A stretch of 47,667 bases of DNA, taken from an uncultured Lachnospiraceae bacterium (lineage in GTDB: Bacteria; Bacillota; Clostridia; Lachnospirales; Lachnospiraceae). Shown here piece after piece: positions 13,701 through 23,633 of the stretch. Below the pieces are notes generated by a model. It was not told the DNA's origin. It saw nothing but the letters and a program-made list of their open reading frames with translations, and searched no databases. The stretch spans positions 1 through 47,667 of the forward strand of contig CAMNRH010000023.1 of the NCBI GenBank assembly GCA_946552115.1, given 5' to 3'. The translations under genes were made by a program, and so were the position numbers. Numbering within the stretch: the stretch's first letter is position 1; each line of letters opens with the position of its first letter.

Positions 13701-16451
13701 ATGGTAAAGAGAAGTATATTGTTTTGCGCCGCTGTGCTAACGGCTGCGGTTATGCTGTGTCATTTCGGCATTACAGACGCCGAAGCTTCGGAGCCTGCCG
13801 CCCTTTTTCCGGACAAGACTACGGAGGAGGTAATCGAGACTGCGCGGAAAGGGCTGGGAGTTCCTTATGCGTGGGGAGGGACCTCCGCATCCACGGGCTG
13901 GGACTGTTCCGGTTATGTGACGTGGGTTGGAAAAAAGCTCGGAGTTGACATGGGCAGGACGACCGACGATATTTTAAGCTATGGCAGAAGCAGGGACGCA
14001 CAGGCGGCGACCGGTTCAAGCGCCGCAGATTTTAACAGAGATTACGGTGCGGGGATTATTAAGGAAGGGGACATTGTCGTATTTTTTAATAAATCCGGAA
14101 ACACTGTGCATACCGGAATTGTTGGAGGAGATTACAGTATCTATCATGCGTGGGGAGAAGGGGCCAGCGCCTATTGGTTCAAGCCTGCGAATTCCAGCTG
14201 GTGCGAAGGAACCGGAACTGTACACTGCCGGTTTGATAAAATGTGGGAGGTAGACGGAGGACATGAGAAAAGCTATGCGTCCTACGTGGTATTTCGGGGC
14301 GTGGAGGATAAGGGCTTCGCTATGCTGATGAAGCGTTCCGCCAATACGCCGATTACCGGCGGAAACGACTGCTATTCCCTGAAAGGCGCCGTCTACGGCG
14401 TTTATTCGGACGGCAATTGCACGAAAAAGGTGGGGAGCCTGACGACAGATGCGAAAGGGAATTCCAAAACATTGGAGTTAAAGGTGGGTACCTATTATGT
14501 GAAGGAATTAGAGGCTCCTTTGGGGTTTAAGCTTGATAAGGAGATCCACAGTGTCGAGGTTATCGCGAAAAAGACGGCGGAGCTTGAGGTTACGGATGAG
14601 CCGAAATACAATACGCTGGAGCTTTCTCTGCAGAAGATTGACATGGAGACAGGGGAGTTCAGTCAGGGAAAATCCTCTCTTTCGGGAGCGGAGTTTACGA
14701 TCAAATATTATGACAACACGACCGGCAAGGCGTCGGGTTCGCCGAAAAAGACATGGGTTATTCAGACAAAAGCAGAAAACGGCAAATATTATGCCAGGTT
14801 AAATGACTCCTATAAGGTCGGCGGCGGTGATTTTTATACGGTAAACGAAGAAGCGGTGCTTCCTCTCGGGACTTATTCCATAGAGGAGACAAAAGCTCCC
14901 GCGGGCTATCAGCTTAAGGGAGCCTTGATATACCCTAAGGGAAGCGGGGGAAAGGGATCCGGAAAATATACGGCGGTTGTGAGCGAGGAGGGGCAAAAGG
15001 CGGTTTTGTCAGGAGGAAATGTATTTACCGCCGCAGATAAAGTCATTCGGGGCGGCGTAAAAATCAGAAAACGGGATTATGAAACAAAAAAGGCCGGTCC
15101 TCAGGGAGGAGCAACATTAGAAGGAGCCGTTTTTGAAATTGCCGCTATGTCAGACGCTCCGGTTTTCATCAACGGAAAAACCTGTAAAAAGGGCGAGGTT
15201 GTCGCCACAATGAAAACAGATAAAGAAGGAATTGCTCAGACGACCAGTACGATGCTTCCCTATGGAAGCTATCAAATCAGGGAGGTGTCCGCGCCGGCCG
15301 GGTATCTGGGCGACGGAGTGGGCGTACGGGATTTTCAGGTAACGGAAAACGGAGTGCTTGTTGATATGACAGGAGAAAATCAATCGATTCAGAATCAGGT
15401 GAAGCGCGGAGATATCGAGGGCGTGAAAGTCGGCGGCAAAAAGCATAAAAGACTTGCCGGCGTATCCTTTGAAGTCAGAAGTAAGACGACAGGAGAAAGC
15501 CATATGATTGTTACCGACGAAAACGGGCAGTTCAGCACGTCGTCGGATTGGACGCCGCATACCCAAAATACGAATAGAGGCAGTTCTCATGAGGACGGAA
15601 TCTGGTTCGGAGAGGGGAAAGCCGATAATACAAAGGGGGCGCTTCCCTATGACACCTATATCATTACAGAGTTGGCCGGAGAGGCGAATGAAGGTTATGT
15701 GCTGATTCCGGAATTTGAAATATCGGTATATCGAAACAGATGGGTGGTTAATCTCGGAACTCTGGTGGATGAGGAGCCGGAAATTCCTGAGGAGCCCGAG
15801 GAACCGGAAGAACCTGAGGAGCCGGAGGTTCTTATCCATACGATGGCGTCAAACAAGCCGGACGGCTCAAAGGCAGTTGCTGCAGATGGAGAGATAACCA
15901 TTGTCGACATGGTGGAAATCGACGGCTTACAAAGCGGCAGGAGCTATCAGCTTCACGGCTGGGAAATGCTGAAAGAAGAGGGAAAGGAGCTTGTGATTGA
16001 CGGAAAGCCTGTAGAAACTAATATTACATTTACAGCGGGGGAGGAACGGCAAAGGAAAGAAATTGAATTTACCTTTCCTGCAGATAAGCTGGGTGGTTCC
16101 GAGGTCGTGATTTTTGAGGAGCTTTATGATGTGACGGAGCCGGAACAGCCGAAATTAGTTGCGGAGCACAAGGATATTGAGAATCGGAGTCAGACGGTAT
16201 CGATAAAGGAGAAAGAGAAAATTAAGGAGGAGCCGGAGGAAGAGCCGAAAAAAGAAAAGAAGAAAAAGGTAAAGAAAGAAAAAAAGACAAAAGAAAAATC
16301 AAAAAATGCGCCTTTAAAGGCCGAAAAGATAAGGAAAGCGCCGAAAACAGGAGACGGAGGAGGGCGCACCTTGTTCCTTTTTATCCTGTTGCTCGTTCTT
16401 TCTTGCACTGCCATAATCAGTTGTGTTACAATAATGCGAAAGAATAAATAG
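13701..16451 (+). CDS. Secreted NlpC/P60 peptidase - SpaA repeat - VaFE surface-anchored protein
   Basis: A 916-residue cell-wall protein. Residues 1-29 are a signal peptide (basic MVKR, hydrophobic core, cleavage near AEA-S). Residues 40-205 are an NlpC/P60 domain with catalytic Cys69 (GWDCSGY), His137 (TVHTGI) and likely third residue His149, expected to cut peptidoglycan peptides. Several SpaA/Cna-B-like domains follow (about 210-690), each ending in motifs such as YYVKELEAPLGF, YSIEETKAPAGY and YQIREVSAPAGY. Next come a Pro/Glu linker (EEPEEPEEP), one VaFE-type domain (about 712-832), a Lys/Glu-rich wall spacer, and APKTGD at 880-885 with a membrane helix and basic tail: a sortase signal with Ala for Leu. 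The ribosome site AAAGGAG is unusually far (13 nt). No sortase gene is in the window. Confidence 0.88.
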   Translation: MVKRSILFCAAVLTAAVMLCHFGITDAEASEPAALFPDKTTEEVIETARKGLGVPYAWGGTSASTGWDCSGYVTWVGKKLGVDMGRTTDDILSYGRSRDAQAATGSSAADFNRDYGAGIIKEGDIVVFFNKSGNTVHTGIVGGDYSIYHAWGEGASAYWFKPANSSWCEGTGTVHCRFDKMWEVDGGHEKSYASYVVFRGVEDKGFAMLMKRSANTPITGGNDCYSLKGAVYGVYSDGNCTKKVGSLTTDAKGNSKTLELKVGTYYVKELEAPLGFKLDKEIHSVEVIAKKTAELEVTDEPKYNTLELSLQKIDMETGEFSQGKSSLSGAEFTIKYYDNTTGKASGSPKKTWVIQTKAENGKYYARLNDSYKVGGGDFYTVNEEAVLPLGTYSIEETKAPAGYQLKGALIYPKGSGGKGSGKYTAVVSEEGQKAVLSGGNVFTAADKVIRGGVKIRKRDYETKKAGPQGGATLEGAVFEIAAMSDAPVFINGKTCKKGEVVATMKTDKEGIAQTTSTMLPYGSYQIREVSAPAGYLGDGVGVRDFQVTENGVLVDMTGENQSIQNQVKRGDIEGVKVGGKKHKRLAGVSFEVRSKTTGESHMIVTDENGQFSTSSDWTPHTQNTNRGSSHEDGIWFGEGKADNTKGALPYDTYIITELAGEANEGYVLIPEFEISVYRNRWVVNLGTLVDEEPEIPEEPEEPEEPEEPEVLIHTMASNKPDGSKAVAADGEITIVDMVEIDGLQSGRSYQLHGWEMLKEEGKELVIDGKPVETNITFTAGEERQRKEIEFTFPADKLGGSEVVIFEELYDVTEPEQPKLVAEHKDIENRSQTVSIKEKEKIKEEPEEEPKKEKKKKVKKEKKTKEKSKNAPLKAEKIRKAPKTGDGGGRTLFLFILLLVLSCTAIISCVTIMRKNK

Positions 16452-16472
16452 AAAGACAGGAGGTTGTCGCAG

Positions 16473-17747
16473 ATGGGTATGACAATGACGCAGAAGATTT
16501 TGGCGGCGCACGCAGGCTTAGAATCCGTAGCGGCAGGGCAGTTAATAGAAGCGAAATTAGATGTAGTTATGGCAAATGATATTACAGGGCCGATGGCGCT
16601 GCCAATTTTCCGTGAGATGGCAGAAAAGGTATACGATAAGGACAAGGTAGTATTGGTTCCGGACCATTTTACGCCGAATAAGGATATCAAATCGGCGGAG
16701 AATTCAAAGGCAATCCGGGAATTTGCAAAGGAGCAGGGACTTACATGGTATTTTGAGCAGGGAAAATCAGGAGTTGAGCATGCGATTCTGCCGGAGGCAG
16801 GCGTGGTGGCAGCGGGTGAGTGTATTATCGGCGCGGATTCCCATACCTGTACATATGGAGCATTAGGAGCATTCTCTACCGGCGTAGGTACGACAGATAT
16901 TGCGACAGGCATGGCGACCGGCGAACTGTGGTTCAAGGTGCCGGGAGCAATTAAATTTGTACTCACCGGAAAGCCGGGACCGTATGTAAGCGGTAAAGAT
17001 ATTATTATCCATATTATCGGAAAAATCGGTGTGGACGGCGCATTATATAAATCAATGGAATTTACGGGCGGCGGTATTGGCGAGCTTTCGATGGACGACC
17101 GTTTTACAATGGCGAATATGGCTATTGAAGCCGGGGCGAAGAACGGAATCTTCCCGGTAGACGAAAAGGCGGAGGAGTACTTAAAAGAACATACGAAAAA
17201 GAGCTACCGGATTTATGAGGCGGACGAGGATGCCGTATATGACGGGGTTGTTGAAATAGATTTGTCAAAGGTACGTCCGACCGTTGCATTTCCGCATCTT
17301 CCGGGCAATGCAAAGACGATTGATGAGATTGAGGCTATGGAGCCGGTTCAGATTCAGCAGGTTGTTATCGGTTCCTGTACCAACGGCCGTATGGAGGATA
17401 TGAGAAAGGCGGCGGCTATATTAAAGGGGCATACCGTTCATCCGGATGTGCGCGTTATGGTGATTCCCGCGACACAGAAGATTTATAAACAGTGTATCAA
17501 AGAGGGACTTCTTGATATTTTCGTAGATGCGGGCTGCGCGGTAAATACGCCGAGCTGCGGGCCTTGTATGGGAGGCCATATGGGTGTTATGGCGGCGGGA
17601 GAGAGGTGCGTCTCTACGACAAACCGTAATTTTGTGGGAAGAATGGGACATGTGGATTCTCTGATTTACCTCGCTTCCCCTGAGGTGGCGGCGGCAAGTG
17701 CAATTGCAGGCCATATTGCAAATCCTGAGAAAGTAGGTGACAGATAA
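16473..17747 (+). CDS. leuC: 3-isopropylmalate dehydratase large subunit
   Basis: A 424-residue aconitase-family [4Fe-4S] protein. With LeuD it interconverts 2- and 3-isopropylmalate in leucine synthesis. Cluster cysteines are visible in VIGSCTNGR and in [12 protein letters not shown], and the substrate/cluster region in [24 protein letters not shown]. The length fits the short bacterial/archaeal-type LeuC. A TTG at 16464 is possible, but ACAGGAGG at 16456-16463 fits the ATG at 16473. It overlaps leuD by one base (TAATG). leuA and leuB are absent here, so a related dehydratase activity (for example homoaconitase or dimethylmalate dehydratase) cannot be excluded, though leucine synthesis is most likely. 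Confidence 0.92.
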   Translation: MGMTMTQKILAAHAGLESVAAGQLIEAKLDVVMANDITGPMALPIFREMAEKVYDKDKVVLVPDHFTPNKDIKSAENSKAIREFAKEQGLTWYFEQGKSGVEHAILPEAGVVAAGECIIGADSHTCTYGALGAFSTGVGTTDIATGMATGELWFKVPGAIKFVLTGKPGPYVSGKDIIIHIIGKIGVDGALYKSMEFTGGGIGELSMDDRFTMANMAIEAGAKNGIFPVDEKAEEYLKEHTKKSYRIYEADEDAVYDGVVEIDLSKVRPTVAFPHLPGNAKTIDEIEAMEPVQIQQVVIGSCTNGRMEDMRKAAAILKGHTVHPDVRVMVIPATQKIYKQCIKEGLLDIFVDAGCAVNTPSCGPCMGGHMGVMAAGERCVSTTNRNFVGRMGHVDSLIYLASPEVAAASAIAGHIANPEKVGDR

Positions 17748-18241
17748 TGAGAGCATTGGGACATGTTTTTAAATATGGAGATAATGTAGACACGGATGTG
17801 ATTATTCCGGCAAGATATTTAAATTCCTTTGACGCGCAGGAGCTTGCGAGTCATGCAATGGCAGATATAGACCCGGAATTCGTGAAGAAAGTACAGCCCG
17901 GAGATTTAATTGTGGCAAATAAGAATTTCGGCTGCGGCTCCTCAAGGGAACACGCGCCCTTATGTCTTAAAACGGCGGGCGTAAGCTGCGTCATTGCCGA
18001 GACGTTCGCGAGAATTTTTTACAGAAACGCAATTAATATCGGCCTTCCGATTATTGAATGTCCTGAGGCGTCCCGGGGAATCGAGGCGGGAGACGAGGTT
18101 GAAATTGATTTCGACAATGGTAAAATCTATAACAGGACCAGGGGAACCGAATTCCAGGGACAGCCGTTCCCGGAGTTTATGCAGAAGCTGATTGCGGCCG
18201 GCGGTCTGGTGAAGTACACGAACAGTAAAAAAGAGGTATAG
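17747..18241 (+). CDS. leuD: 3-isopropylmalate dehydratase small subunit
   Basis: A 164-residue swivelling domain that completes the LeuCD active site. Family motifs: [19 protein letters not shown], the [12 protein letters not shown] loop, and [19 protein letters not shown]. The ATG overlaps the leuC stop codon, indicating translational coupling. thrC begins within about 16 bp after its stop, so the three genes probably share a transcript. Confidence 0.94.
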   Translation: MRALGHVFKYGDNVDTDVIIPARYLNSFDAQELASHAMADIDPEFVKKVQPGDLIVANKNFGCGSSREHAPLCLKTAGVSCVIAETFARIFYRNAINIGLPIIECPEASRGIEAGDEVEIDFDNGKIYNRTRGTEFQGQPFPEFMQKLIAAGGLVKYTNSKKEV

Positions 18242-18256
18242 AGAAAGGTGACGATG

Positions 18257-19738
18257 ATGAATCTACATTACACTAGTACAAGGAGTTCTGACGTTAAGGT
18301 AACTGCCTCACAGGCGATTCTTGCAGGGCTTGCTCCGGACGGCGGCCTGTTTGTGCCGGAGAGGATACCGTCTCTCGATATATCGTTAGAGAGACTTAAG
18401 GAAATGAGCTATCAAGATACTGCTTATGTGGTTATGAGGCAGTTTCTCTCTGACTTTACGGAAGAAGAGCTTAAGGACTGTATAGAAAAGGCGTATGACT
18501 GCAAATTTGATTCCGAAGAGATTGCGCCCCTTGTCAGGCTTGGCGATACCTATTATCTGGAATTGTTTCACGGCGCGACGATTGCGTTTAAGGATATGGC
18601 GCTTTCGATACTTCCTCATCTGCTTACCGTATCGGCAAAAAAGAATCATGTTGAAAAGGAGATTGTTATATTGACGGCGACCTCCGGGGATACGGGAAAA
18701 GCGGCGATGGCAGGCTTTGCGGATGTGAAAGGAACAAGAATTATCGTCTTTTATCCGAAGAACGGAGTCAGTAAGGTACAAGAGCTTCAGATGGTTACAC
18801 AGAAAGGAAGTAATGTAGATGTGGTGGCAATCCACGGGAATTTTGACGATGCACAAAGCGGCGTGAAAGCGATGTTTGAGGATAAAAAACTTAACGGGGA
18901 ACTCGCGTCAGAGGGCTACCAGTTTTCATCGGCAAATTCGATTAATATCGGGCGTCTTGTTCCGCAGATTGTCTATTATGTGTATGCATATGCAAAGCTT
19001 CTGAAATATGGGGAGATAGAGGCAGGAGAAAAGATTCACGTCGTTGTGCCCACCGGAAATTTCGGAAATATCCTTGCCGCATATTACGCGAAGCAGATGG
19101 GGGTTCCGATTGGGAAGCTTGTGTGTGCATCAAACCGGAATAAGGTGCTGTATGATTTTTTTGAGACGGGTATTTATGATAAGAACCGGGAATTTGTGCT
19201 TACCAGCTCACCGTCTATGGATATTTTAATATCCAGTAATTTGGAAAGGTTGATTTATATAATCGCCGGAGAGGACGCCGAAAAGACAAAAGAGCTTATG
19301 AAAGAGCTGAAAGCAGGCGGAAAGTATGAGATTACTCCGGATATGAGAGAAAAACTTGCAGATTTTGCCGCAGGATATGCTGACGAGAAGCAGACGGCCG
19401 GCAGTATCCGGAAAAATTATGAAGAAACCGGTTATGTGATGGATACGCATACAGCGGTTGCCTCTCACGTCTGTGACGGCTTCAAAGAGGCAAACGGCGC
19501 TTCAAAATGCATGATAGCCTCTACGGCAAGCCCGTATAAGTTCGTGCAGAGTGTCATGGGTGCACTCGGAAAGGGAGAAAGTGACGATGAGCTTAAGCTT
19601 CTTACCGGGCTTGAGAGTATCTCCGGCGTACCTATGCCTCAGGCGGTGAAAGATATTTTAAATGCAAAGGTGCTGCACAGGACAGAATGTGATGCAGATA
19701 AGATGGAAGAAACAGTGAAAGCAATACTGAAAATATAA
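18257..19738 (+). CDS. thrC: Threonine synthase
   Basis: A 493-residue PLP enzyme converting O-phosphohomoserine to threonine. Visible signatures: N-terminal YTSTRSSDVKVTASQAILAGLAPDGGLFVPE, the PLP lysine in GATIAFKDMA, TATSGDTGKAAMAG for substrate and phosphate, and the phosphate cup VVPTGNFGNILAAYYAKQMG. The length fits the class that includes yeast and Clostridia enzymes. Starts at 18248 (GTG), 18254 and 18257 are in frame; GGTGA at 18247-18251 best suits 18257. It follows leuCD closely. Confidence 0.94.
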   Translation: MNLHYTSTRSSDVKVTASQAILAGLAPDGGLFVPERIPSLDISLERLKEMSYQDTAYVVMRQFLSDFTEEELKDCIEKAYDCKFDSEEIAPLVRLGDTYYLELFHGATIAFKDMALSILPHLLTVSAKKNHVEKEIVILTATSGDTGKAAMAGFADVKGTRIIVFYPKNGVSKVQELQMVTQKGSNVDVVAIHGNFDDAQSGVKAMFEDKKLNGELASEGYQFSSANSINIGRLVPQIVYYVYAYAKLLKYGEIEAGEKIHVVVPTGNFGNILAAYYAKQMGVPIGKLVCASNRNKVLYDFFETGIYDKNREFVLTSSPSMDILISSNLERLIYIIAGEDAEKTKELMKELKAGGKYEITPDMREKLADFAAGYADEKQTAGSIRKNYEETGYVMDTHTAVASHVCDGFKEANGASKCMIASTASPYKFVQSVMGALGKGESDDELKLLTGLESISGVPMPQAVKDILNAKVLHRTECDADKMEETVKAILKI

Positions 19739-19749
19739 GGAGCAGACAG

Positions 19750-20085
19750 ATGGAATCATTTTTTGGAATTTTTGCGGTTGCATGCGGAGCCTACTGCCTT
19801 TATGGCTATTATATGATAAAGGTAAAACGGGAGATTACAAAGTCGATTCTTTTGCCTAAGGATGTAAATGTAAATAAGTGTAAGGATTTGGAGGGATACT
19901 GCAGGGAGACAAGCACGCCGCTTTTAATTTTAGGCATTGTGGTTACGCTTTACGGCGCCGTGGATATTTATAATACAACGAAAGGCGGCGCAGATTTGCT
20001 GTTTTTTGTCATGATGGCTGTTTTATTTGTCACTTTGGCCGGATTTATGGTGATTATACGCAGGTGTAATAAGAAGTATTTTTAA
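19750..20085 (+). CDS. Small hypothetical membrane protein
   Basis: A 111-residue protein with three predicted membrane helices (about residues 4-23, 55-73 and 82-102). Its soluble segment between helices 1 and 2 has KVKREITKSILLPKDVNVNKCKDLEGYCRET. It starts 11 bp after thrC behind AAGGAGCAG, so it is probably the last gene of that unit. Family and role are not recognised. Confidence 0.68.
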   Translation: MESFFGIFAVACGAYCLYGYYMIKVKREITKSILLPKDVNVNKCKDLEGYCRETSTPLLILGIVVTLYGAVDIYNTTKGGADLLFFVMMAVLFVTLAGFMVIIRRCNKKYF

Positions 20086-20127
20086 ATAATTTTTTAACAT
20101 TCTTGCCGGAAGTTTATAAGATTATTA

Positions 20128-20155
20128 TTGATTTTATGGCTTTATTGTGTATAAT
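20128..20155 (+). promoter_or_regulatory. pckA promoter
   Basis: TTGATT, a 16-bp spacer and TATAAT, leaving a leader of about 88 nt. The leader is AT-rich and shows no clear structure. Confidence 0.65.
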
Positions 20156-20249
20156 ATAATAATTGTAGAAAGAATGTCAATTATGTTGGGATTTATCTTA
20201 TCCGTTCATATGCAGACGAATATTATTAAAGAAAAGAGGTTTAAGTAAG

Positions 20250-21854
20250 ATGGCAGAAATTAATTTAAGCAAGTATGGTATCACTGGAACCACAGAAATC
20301 GTGTATAATCCTTCTTACGATTTTTTATTTGAAGAGGAGACGAACCCCGATTTGACAGGTTACGAAAAAGGACAGGTGAGTGAACTTGGTGCAGTTAATG
20401 TAATGACTGGTATCTATACAGGCCGTTCACCTAAAGATAAGTTTATTGTAATGGACGAGAATTCAAAGGATACGGTATGGTGGACTTCTGACGAATACAA
20501 AAACGATAACCATCCGGCTACAGAGGAAGCGTGGAAAGCGGTAAAGGAACTGGCCCTTAAGGAGCTTTCCAATAAAAAGCTTTACGTTGTAGACGCATTC
20601 TGCGGAACAAACGAGGATACACGTATGGGAATCCGTTTCATTATGGAAGTGGCATGGCAGGCTCATTTTGTTAAAAATATGTTTATTCGGCCTACTGATG
20701 AAGAGCTTGAAAGCTTTGAACCTGATTTTGTAGTTTATAATGCTTCTAAGGCAAAGGTAGAGAATTATAAAGAGCTGGGTCTGAATTCGGAGACGGCTGC
20801 AATGTTCAATATTACCAGCCGCGAGCAGGTTATTGTTAATACATGGTACGGCGGAGAAATGAAAAAGGGTATGTTCTCCATGATGAATTATTATCTTCCT
20901 CTTAAGGGTATCGCTTCCATGCACTGCTCTGCAAACACAGATATGGATGGTAAAAATACGGCAATCTTTTTCGGCCTTTCCGGTACGGGAAAGACGACGC
21001 TGTCAACAGATCCGAAGCGTCTTCTTATCGGTGATGACGAGCATGGATGGGATGACGAGGGTATCTTTAACTTTGAAGGCGGCTGCTATGCAAAGGTTAT
21101 TGATTTGGACAAGGAATCTGAGCCTGATATTTATAATGCAATTAAACGTGATGCACTTCTTGAGAATGTAACATTGGATGAGAACGGAAAGATTGACTTC
21201 AAGGATAAAAGTGTAACAGAAAATACACGTGTATCTTATCCGATTAACCATATTAAGAATATTGTCCGTCCCGTATCCGCTGCACCGGCAGCTAAGAATG
21301 TAATCTTCCTGTCGGCAGATGCTTTCGGCGTACTGCCTCCGGTATCGATTCTTACACCGGAACAGACACAGTACTATTTCCTGTCAGGATTTACGGCTAA
21401 GCTTGCAGGTACGGAGCGCGGCATCACAGAGCCTACACCTACTTTTTCTGCTTGTTTCGGGCAGGCGTTTTTGGAATTACATCCTACAAAATACGGTGAA
21501 GAGCTTGTTAAGAGGATGGAGAAAAACGGCGCGAAAGCATATCTCGTAAATACCGGATGGAACGGTACGGGTAAACGTATTACGATTAAGGACACCCGCG
21601 GTATTATTGACGCCATTTTGAACGGCGATATTCTGAATGCGCCTACAAAGAAGATACCTTATTTTAACCTTGAGGTTCCGACAGAGCTTCCTGGCGTGGA
21701 TTCAAATATTCTCGATCCCCGCGACACATATGCAGATGCTTCTGAGTGGGAGAATAAGGCAAAAGATCTGGCGCAGAGATTTGTCAGGAATTTTGCAAAA
21801 TATGAGGGGAATGAGGCTGGTAAGGCTCTGGTTGGCGCCGGCCCTCAGTTATAA
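20250..21854 (+). CDS. pckA: Phosphoenolpyruvate carboxykinase (ATP)
   Basis: A 534-residue cytoplasmic enzyme that interconverts oxaloacetate plus ATP with PEP, CO2 and ADP. In gut anaerobes it often runs toward oxaloacetate. ATP-type features: [14 protein letters not shown] near residue 55, the kinase-specific P-loop [13 protein letters not shown] (about 236-248), the metal motif [23 protein letters not shown], and [13 protein letters not shown]. The ATG follows AAAGAGGTTTAAG. It is monocistronic, with its own promoter and the 6S RNA gene directly behind it. Codon choices are typical of a highly expressed gene. Confidence 0.96.
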   Translation: MAEINLSKYGITGTTEIVYNPSYDFLFEEETNPDLTGYEKGQVSELGAVNVMTGIYTGRSPKDKFIVMDENSKDTVWWTSDEYKNDNHPATEEAWKAVKELALKELSNKKLYVVDAFCGTNEDTRMGIRFIMEVAWQAHFVKNMFIRPTDEELESFEPDFVVYNASKAKVENYKELGLNSETAAMFNITSREQVIVNTWYGGEMKKGMFSMMNYYLPLKGIASMHCSANTDMDGKNTAIFFGLSGTGKTTLSTDPKRLLIGDDEHGWDDEGIFNFEGGCYAKVIDLDKESEPDIYNAIKRDALLENVTLDENGKIDFKDKSVTENTRVSYPINHIKNIVRPVSAAPAAKNVIFLSADAFGVLPPVSILTPEQTQYYFLSGFTAKLAGTERGITEPTPTFSACFGQAFLELHPTKYGEELVKRMEKNGAKAYLVNTGWNGTGKRITIKDTRGIIDAILNGDILNAPTKKIPYFNLEVPTELPGVDSNILDPRDTYADASEWENKAKDLAQRFVRNFAKYEGNEAGKALVGAGPQL

Positions 21855-21893
21855 ATCAAAATTTCCCGAAATCACAACATATAAAGATATATA

Positions 21894-21922
21894 TTGTAAA
21901 ATCTTCGGAAATGGGTTATAAT
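21894..21922 (+). promoter_or_regulatory. 6S RNA promoter
   Basis: TTGTAA, 17 bp, TATAAT. Transcription is predicted to start near 21929, just before the 6S closing stem. Confidence 0.8.
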
Positions 21923-21928
21923 AGCTTT

Positions 21929-22155
21929 AGGTAAAAACCTGGGATGTTCGATACTCTTGTAATTTTGAACCTACAAAACTTTAAACGGGACTCTTACATC
22001 TCTGTAATATGTCAGGCCTCCCATTTCAGGCAGGGGAAGACAGAAAAGCAGATGCGGACACCCACCTGGCTACGGCTAGGAGTCAAAATACAGGAACCGG
22101 CATTTTGGGTATTATACAAAAGATAAAAGGCAGTCGTTTACCGGCTGTCTTTTTC
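21929..22155 (+). ncRNA. ssrS: 6S RNA
   Basis: A roughly 225-nt promoter-driven, terminator-ended RNA between pckA and the spoIID-like gene, with no credible ORF. A closing helix pairs CCTGGGATG (21938-21946) with CATTTTGGG (22101-22109) over 9 bp including G-U pairs, continued inside by GTTC/GAAC. The interior carries GAACCTACAAAACTTTAA, which closely resembles the segment I recall from Bacillus subtilis 6S-1 RNA. 6S RNA folds into a long hairpin with a central bubble that mimics an open promoter and binds the housekeeping RNA polymerase. The class was assigned by sequence memory and partial folding. Confidence 0.78.
22129..22154 (+). terminator. 6S RNA terminator
   Basis: GGCAGTCG-TTTA-CCGGCTGTC forms a stem of 8 bp with two G-U pairs, then five T residues. 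It lies about 27 bp before the next start codon. Confidence 0.82.
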
Positions 22156-22180
22156 AATATTGCAGCAGGAGTACATATTT

Positions 22181-23527
22181 GTGAGAAAAAACAGGTTAGA
22201 AAGTCATTTATACTATGGACTGGCAATCTTGGCAGTTTTATTTGTAGTTGTCGGGCTGACGGCTGCGCTTAAGGGAACGGAGAGTACCGCTCTGAAGGAT
22301 GAAAAGAGTGAGGAGGTACTCAAAGTGAAAAAGGAGGAGCCGGGGAAAGAGGAAAAGCCGGTGGAAAAGGAAGAAACGAAAGCTAAGAATCCGAATATCC
22401 GTGTATTGCTTATGACAGACGGGTATCAATATACAACACACCCGCAGGTTTCTGTAAGCGCGTCTTCGGGACTTACGCTTTCTTATGGAAAGAAAACGGA
22501 GGAGCTCGAAGAAGACAGTGTTCTTGAAATTGCGCCGGACGATGCACGGTTTAAGAAAGGAAAGCTTCGCATAAAGGCAAAAAAAGGAAAAATTTCAGTG
22601 AAAAGCTTAAATCGCGGATATGGAACCCCGTCTTACGCGGGAGTGCTTGAGCTTTTTACAACGGCGGAGGGAATTGTGATGATTAATGAGCTGCCGGTGG
22701 AAAGCTATCTGTGCGGTGTTGTCCCCAGTGAAATGCCGTCTGCCTATGAGCTTGAGGCGCTGAAAGCGCAGGCGGTCTGCGCCAGAAGCTATGCATATCG
22801 CCAGATGGAGAATTATGCTTATCCGGAATATAAGGCACATGTCAATGACAGCACATCCTATCAGGTATATGGGAATTCTAAGCCTGCGAAAAGCACGACA
22901 CAGGCGGTGAAAGAGACGAAAGGCGAGGTGGTAAGGTACAACGGGAAGATTGCATCCACCTATTATTATTCTACGTCCTGCGGAAAGACGACAAGTGCGG
23001 AGGCATGGGGAACAAAGCCCAGTGGCGCAAACAGCTATCTTCAGTCTGTGGAAGTGAAAGGGGAGCAGGGAGACTACGAGAAAGAGCTTCCGTGGTATCG
23101 TTGGGAGGCTGAGATCCCAATTCAGACCTTGTCGAACCTTATAGGGTTAAATACAGGAACGGATGTGGGGACGCTTGAAAGTGTTGAAGTTGTAAAAACC
23201 GGCCCAGGAGGAGTCGCTCTTAAGATAGAGGCAAAAGGAGATAAAGGAACGGCTGTAGTCGAAACGGAGAATAAGATTCGAAAAGCGCTTGGAGGCGCCG
23301 GTTATGTGATTACAAGACAGGACGGTACGGAGACAGACAGCAGTGCTCTTCTTCCGAGTGCATTTTTCACAATTGAAAAATCAGGAGATACGTTTTTAAT
23401 TAAAGGCGGCGGTTTCGGACACGGAATCGGAATGAGTCAAAACGGTGCAAATGAAATGGCGAAAAACGGGAAAGACTATAAGGAAATACTTGCATTATTT
23501 TTTCAGGGCGTAACGATTGAAATATAG
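22181..23527 (+). CDS. SpoIID/LytB-domain membrane-anchored protein
   Basis: A 448-residue exported protein. An N-terminal signal anchor (about residues 8-30) is followed by a charged Lys/Glu linker. A SpoIID domain then covers about 65-445, with ELPVESYLCGVVPSEMPSAYELEALKAQAVCARSYAYRQ, DSTSYQVYG and the C-terminal GGGFGHGIGMSQNGANEMAKNGKDYKEIL. SpoIID proteins are lytic transglycosylases acting on denuded glycan strands in engulfment; LytB-type relatives act outside sporulation. The GTG at 22181 behind GCAGGAG is preferred over an in-frame TTG at 22160. No spoIIQ or other sporulation gene is adjacent, so this may be a vegetative paralog. Confidence 0.85.
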   Translation: MRKNRLESHLYYGLAILAVLFVVVGLTAALKGTESTALKDEKSEEVLKVKKEEPGKEEKPVEKEETKAKNPNIRVLLMTDGYQYTTHPQVSVSASSGLTLSYGKKTEELEEDSVLEIAPDDARFKKGKLRIKAKKGKISVKSLNRGYGTPSYAGVLELFTTAEGIVMINELPVESYLCGVVPSEMPSAYELEALKAQAVCARSYAYRQMENYAYPEYKAHVNDSTSYQVYGNSKPAKSTTQAVKETKGEVVRYNGKIASTYYYSTSCGKTTSAEAWGTKPSGANSYLQSVEVKGEQGDYEKELPWYRWEAEIPIQTLSNLIGLNTGTDVGTLESVEVVKTGPGGVALKIEAKGDKGTAVVETENKIRKALGGAGYVITRQDGTETDSSALLPSAFFTIEKSGDTFLIKGGGFGHGIGMSQNGANEMAKNGKDYKEILALFFQGVTIEI

Positions 23528-23581
23528 TGTGACAGGATAGCGTAATGTCTCTGTGATGCTGTTGCACGATGTTTCCGATGC

Positions 23582-23610
23582 TGGACAAAATATGGAAAAT
23601 CAGGTACAAT
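23582..23610 (+). promoter_or_regulatory. Promoter of the YihY/BrkB-like gene
   Basis: TGGACA, 17 bp, TACAAT, ending 24 bp before the chosen ATG at 23634. This argues against an upstream in-frame start at 23553. Confidence 0.55.
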
Positions 23611-23633
23611 ATAGCAAATGTGCAGGTGATACC

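Noticed and set aside
16473-18241. leuCD reinterpreted as part of a novel degradation pathway
   Set aside because: The subunits look like ordinary isopropylmalate dehydratase and sit with thrC, another amino acid synthesis gene. Separation from leuAB alone is not strong evidence.
22009-22272. Reading frames across the region between pckA and the SpoIID-like gene
   Set aside because: They run through the 6S RNA and its terminator and lack ribosome sites.
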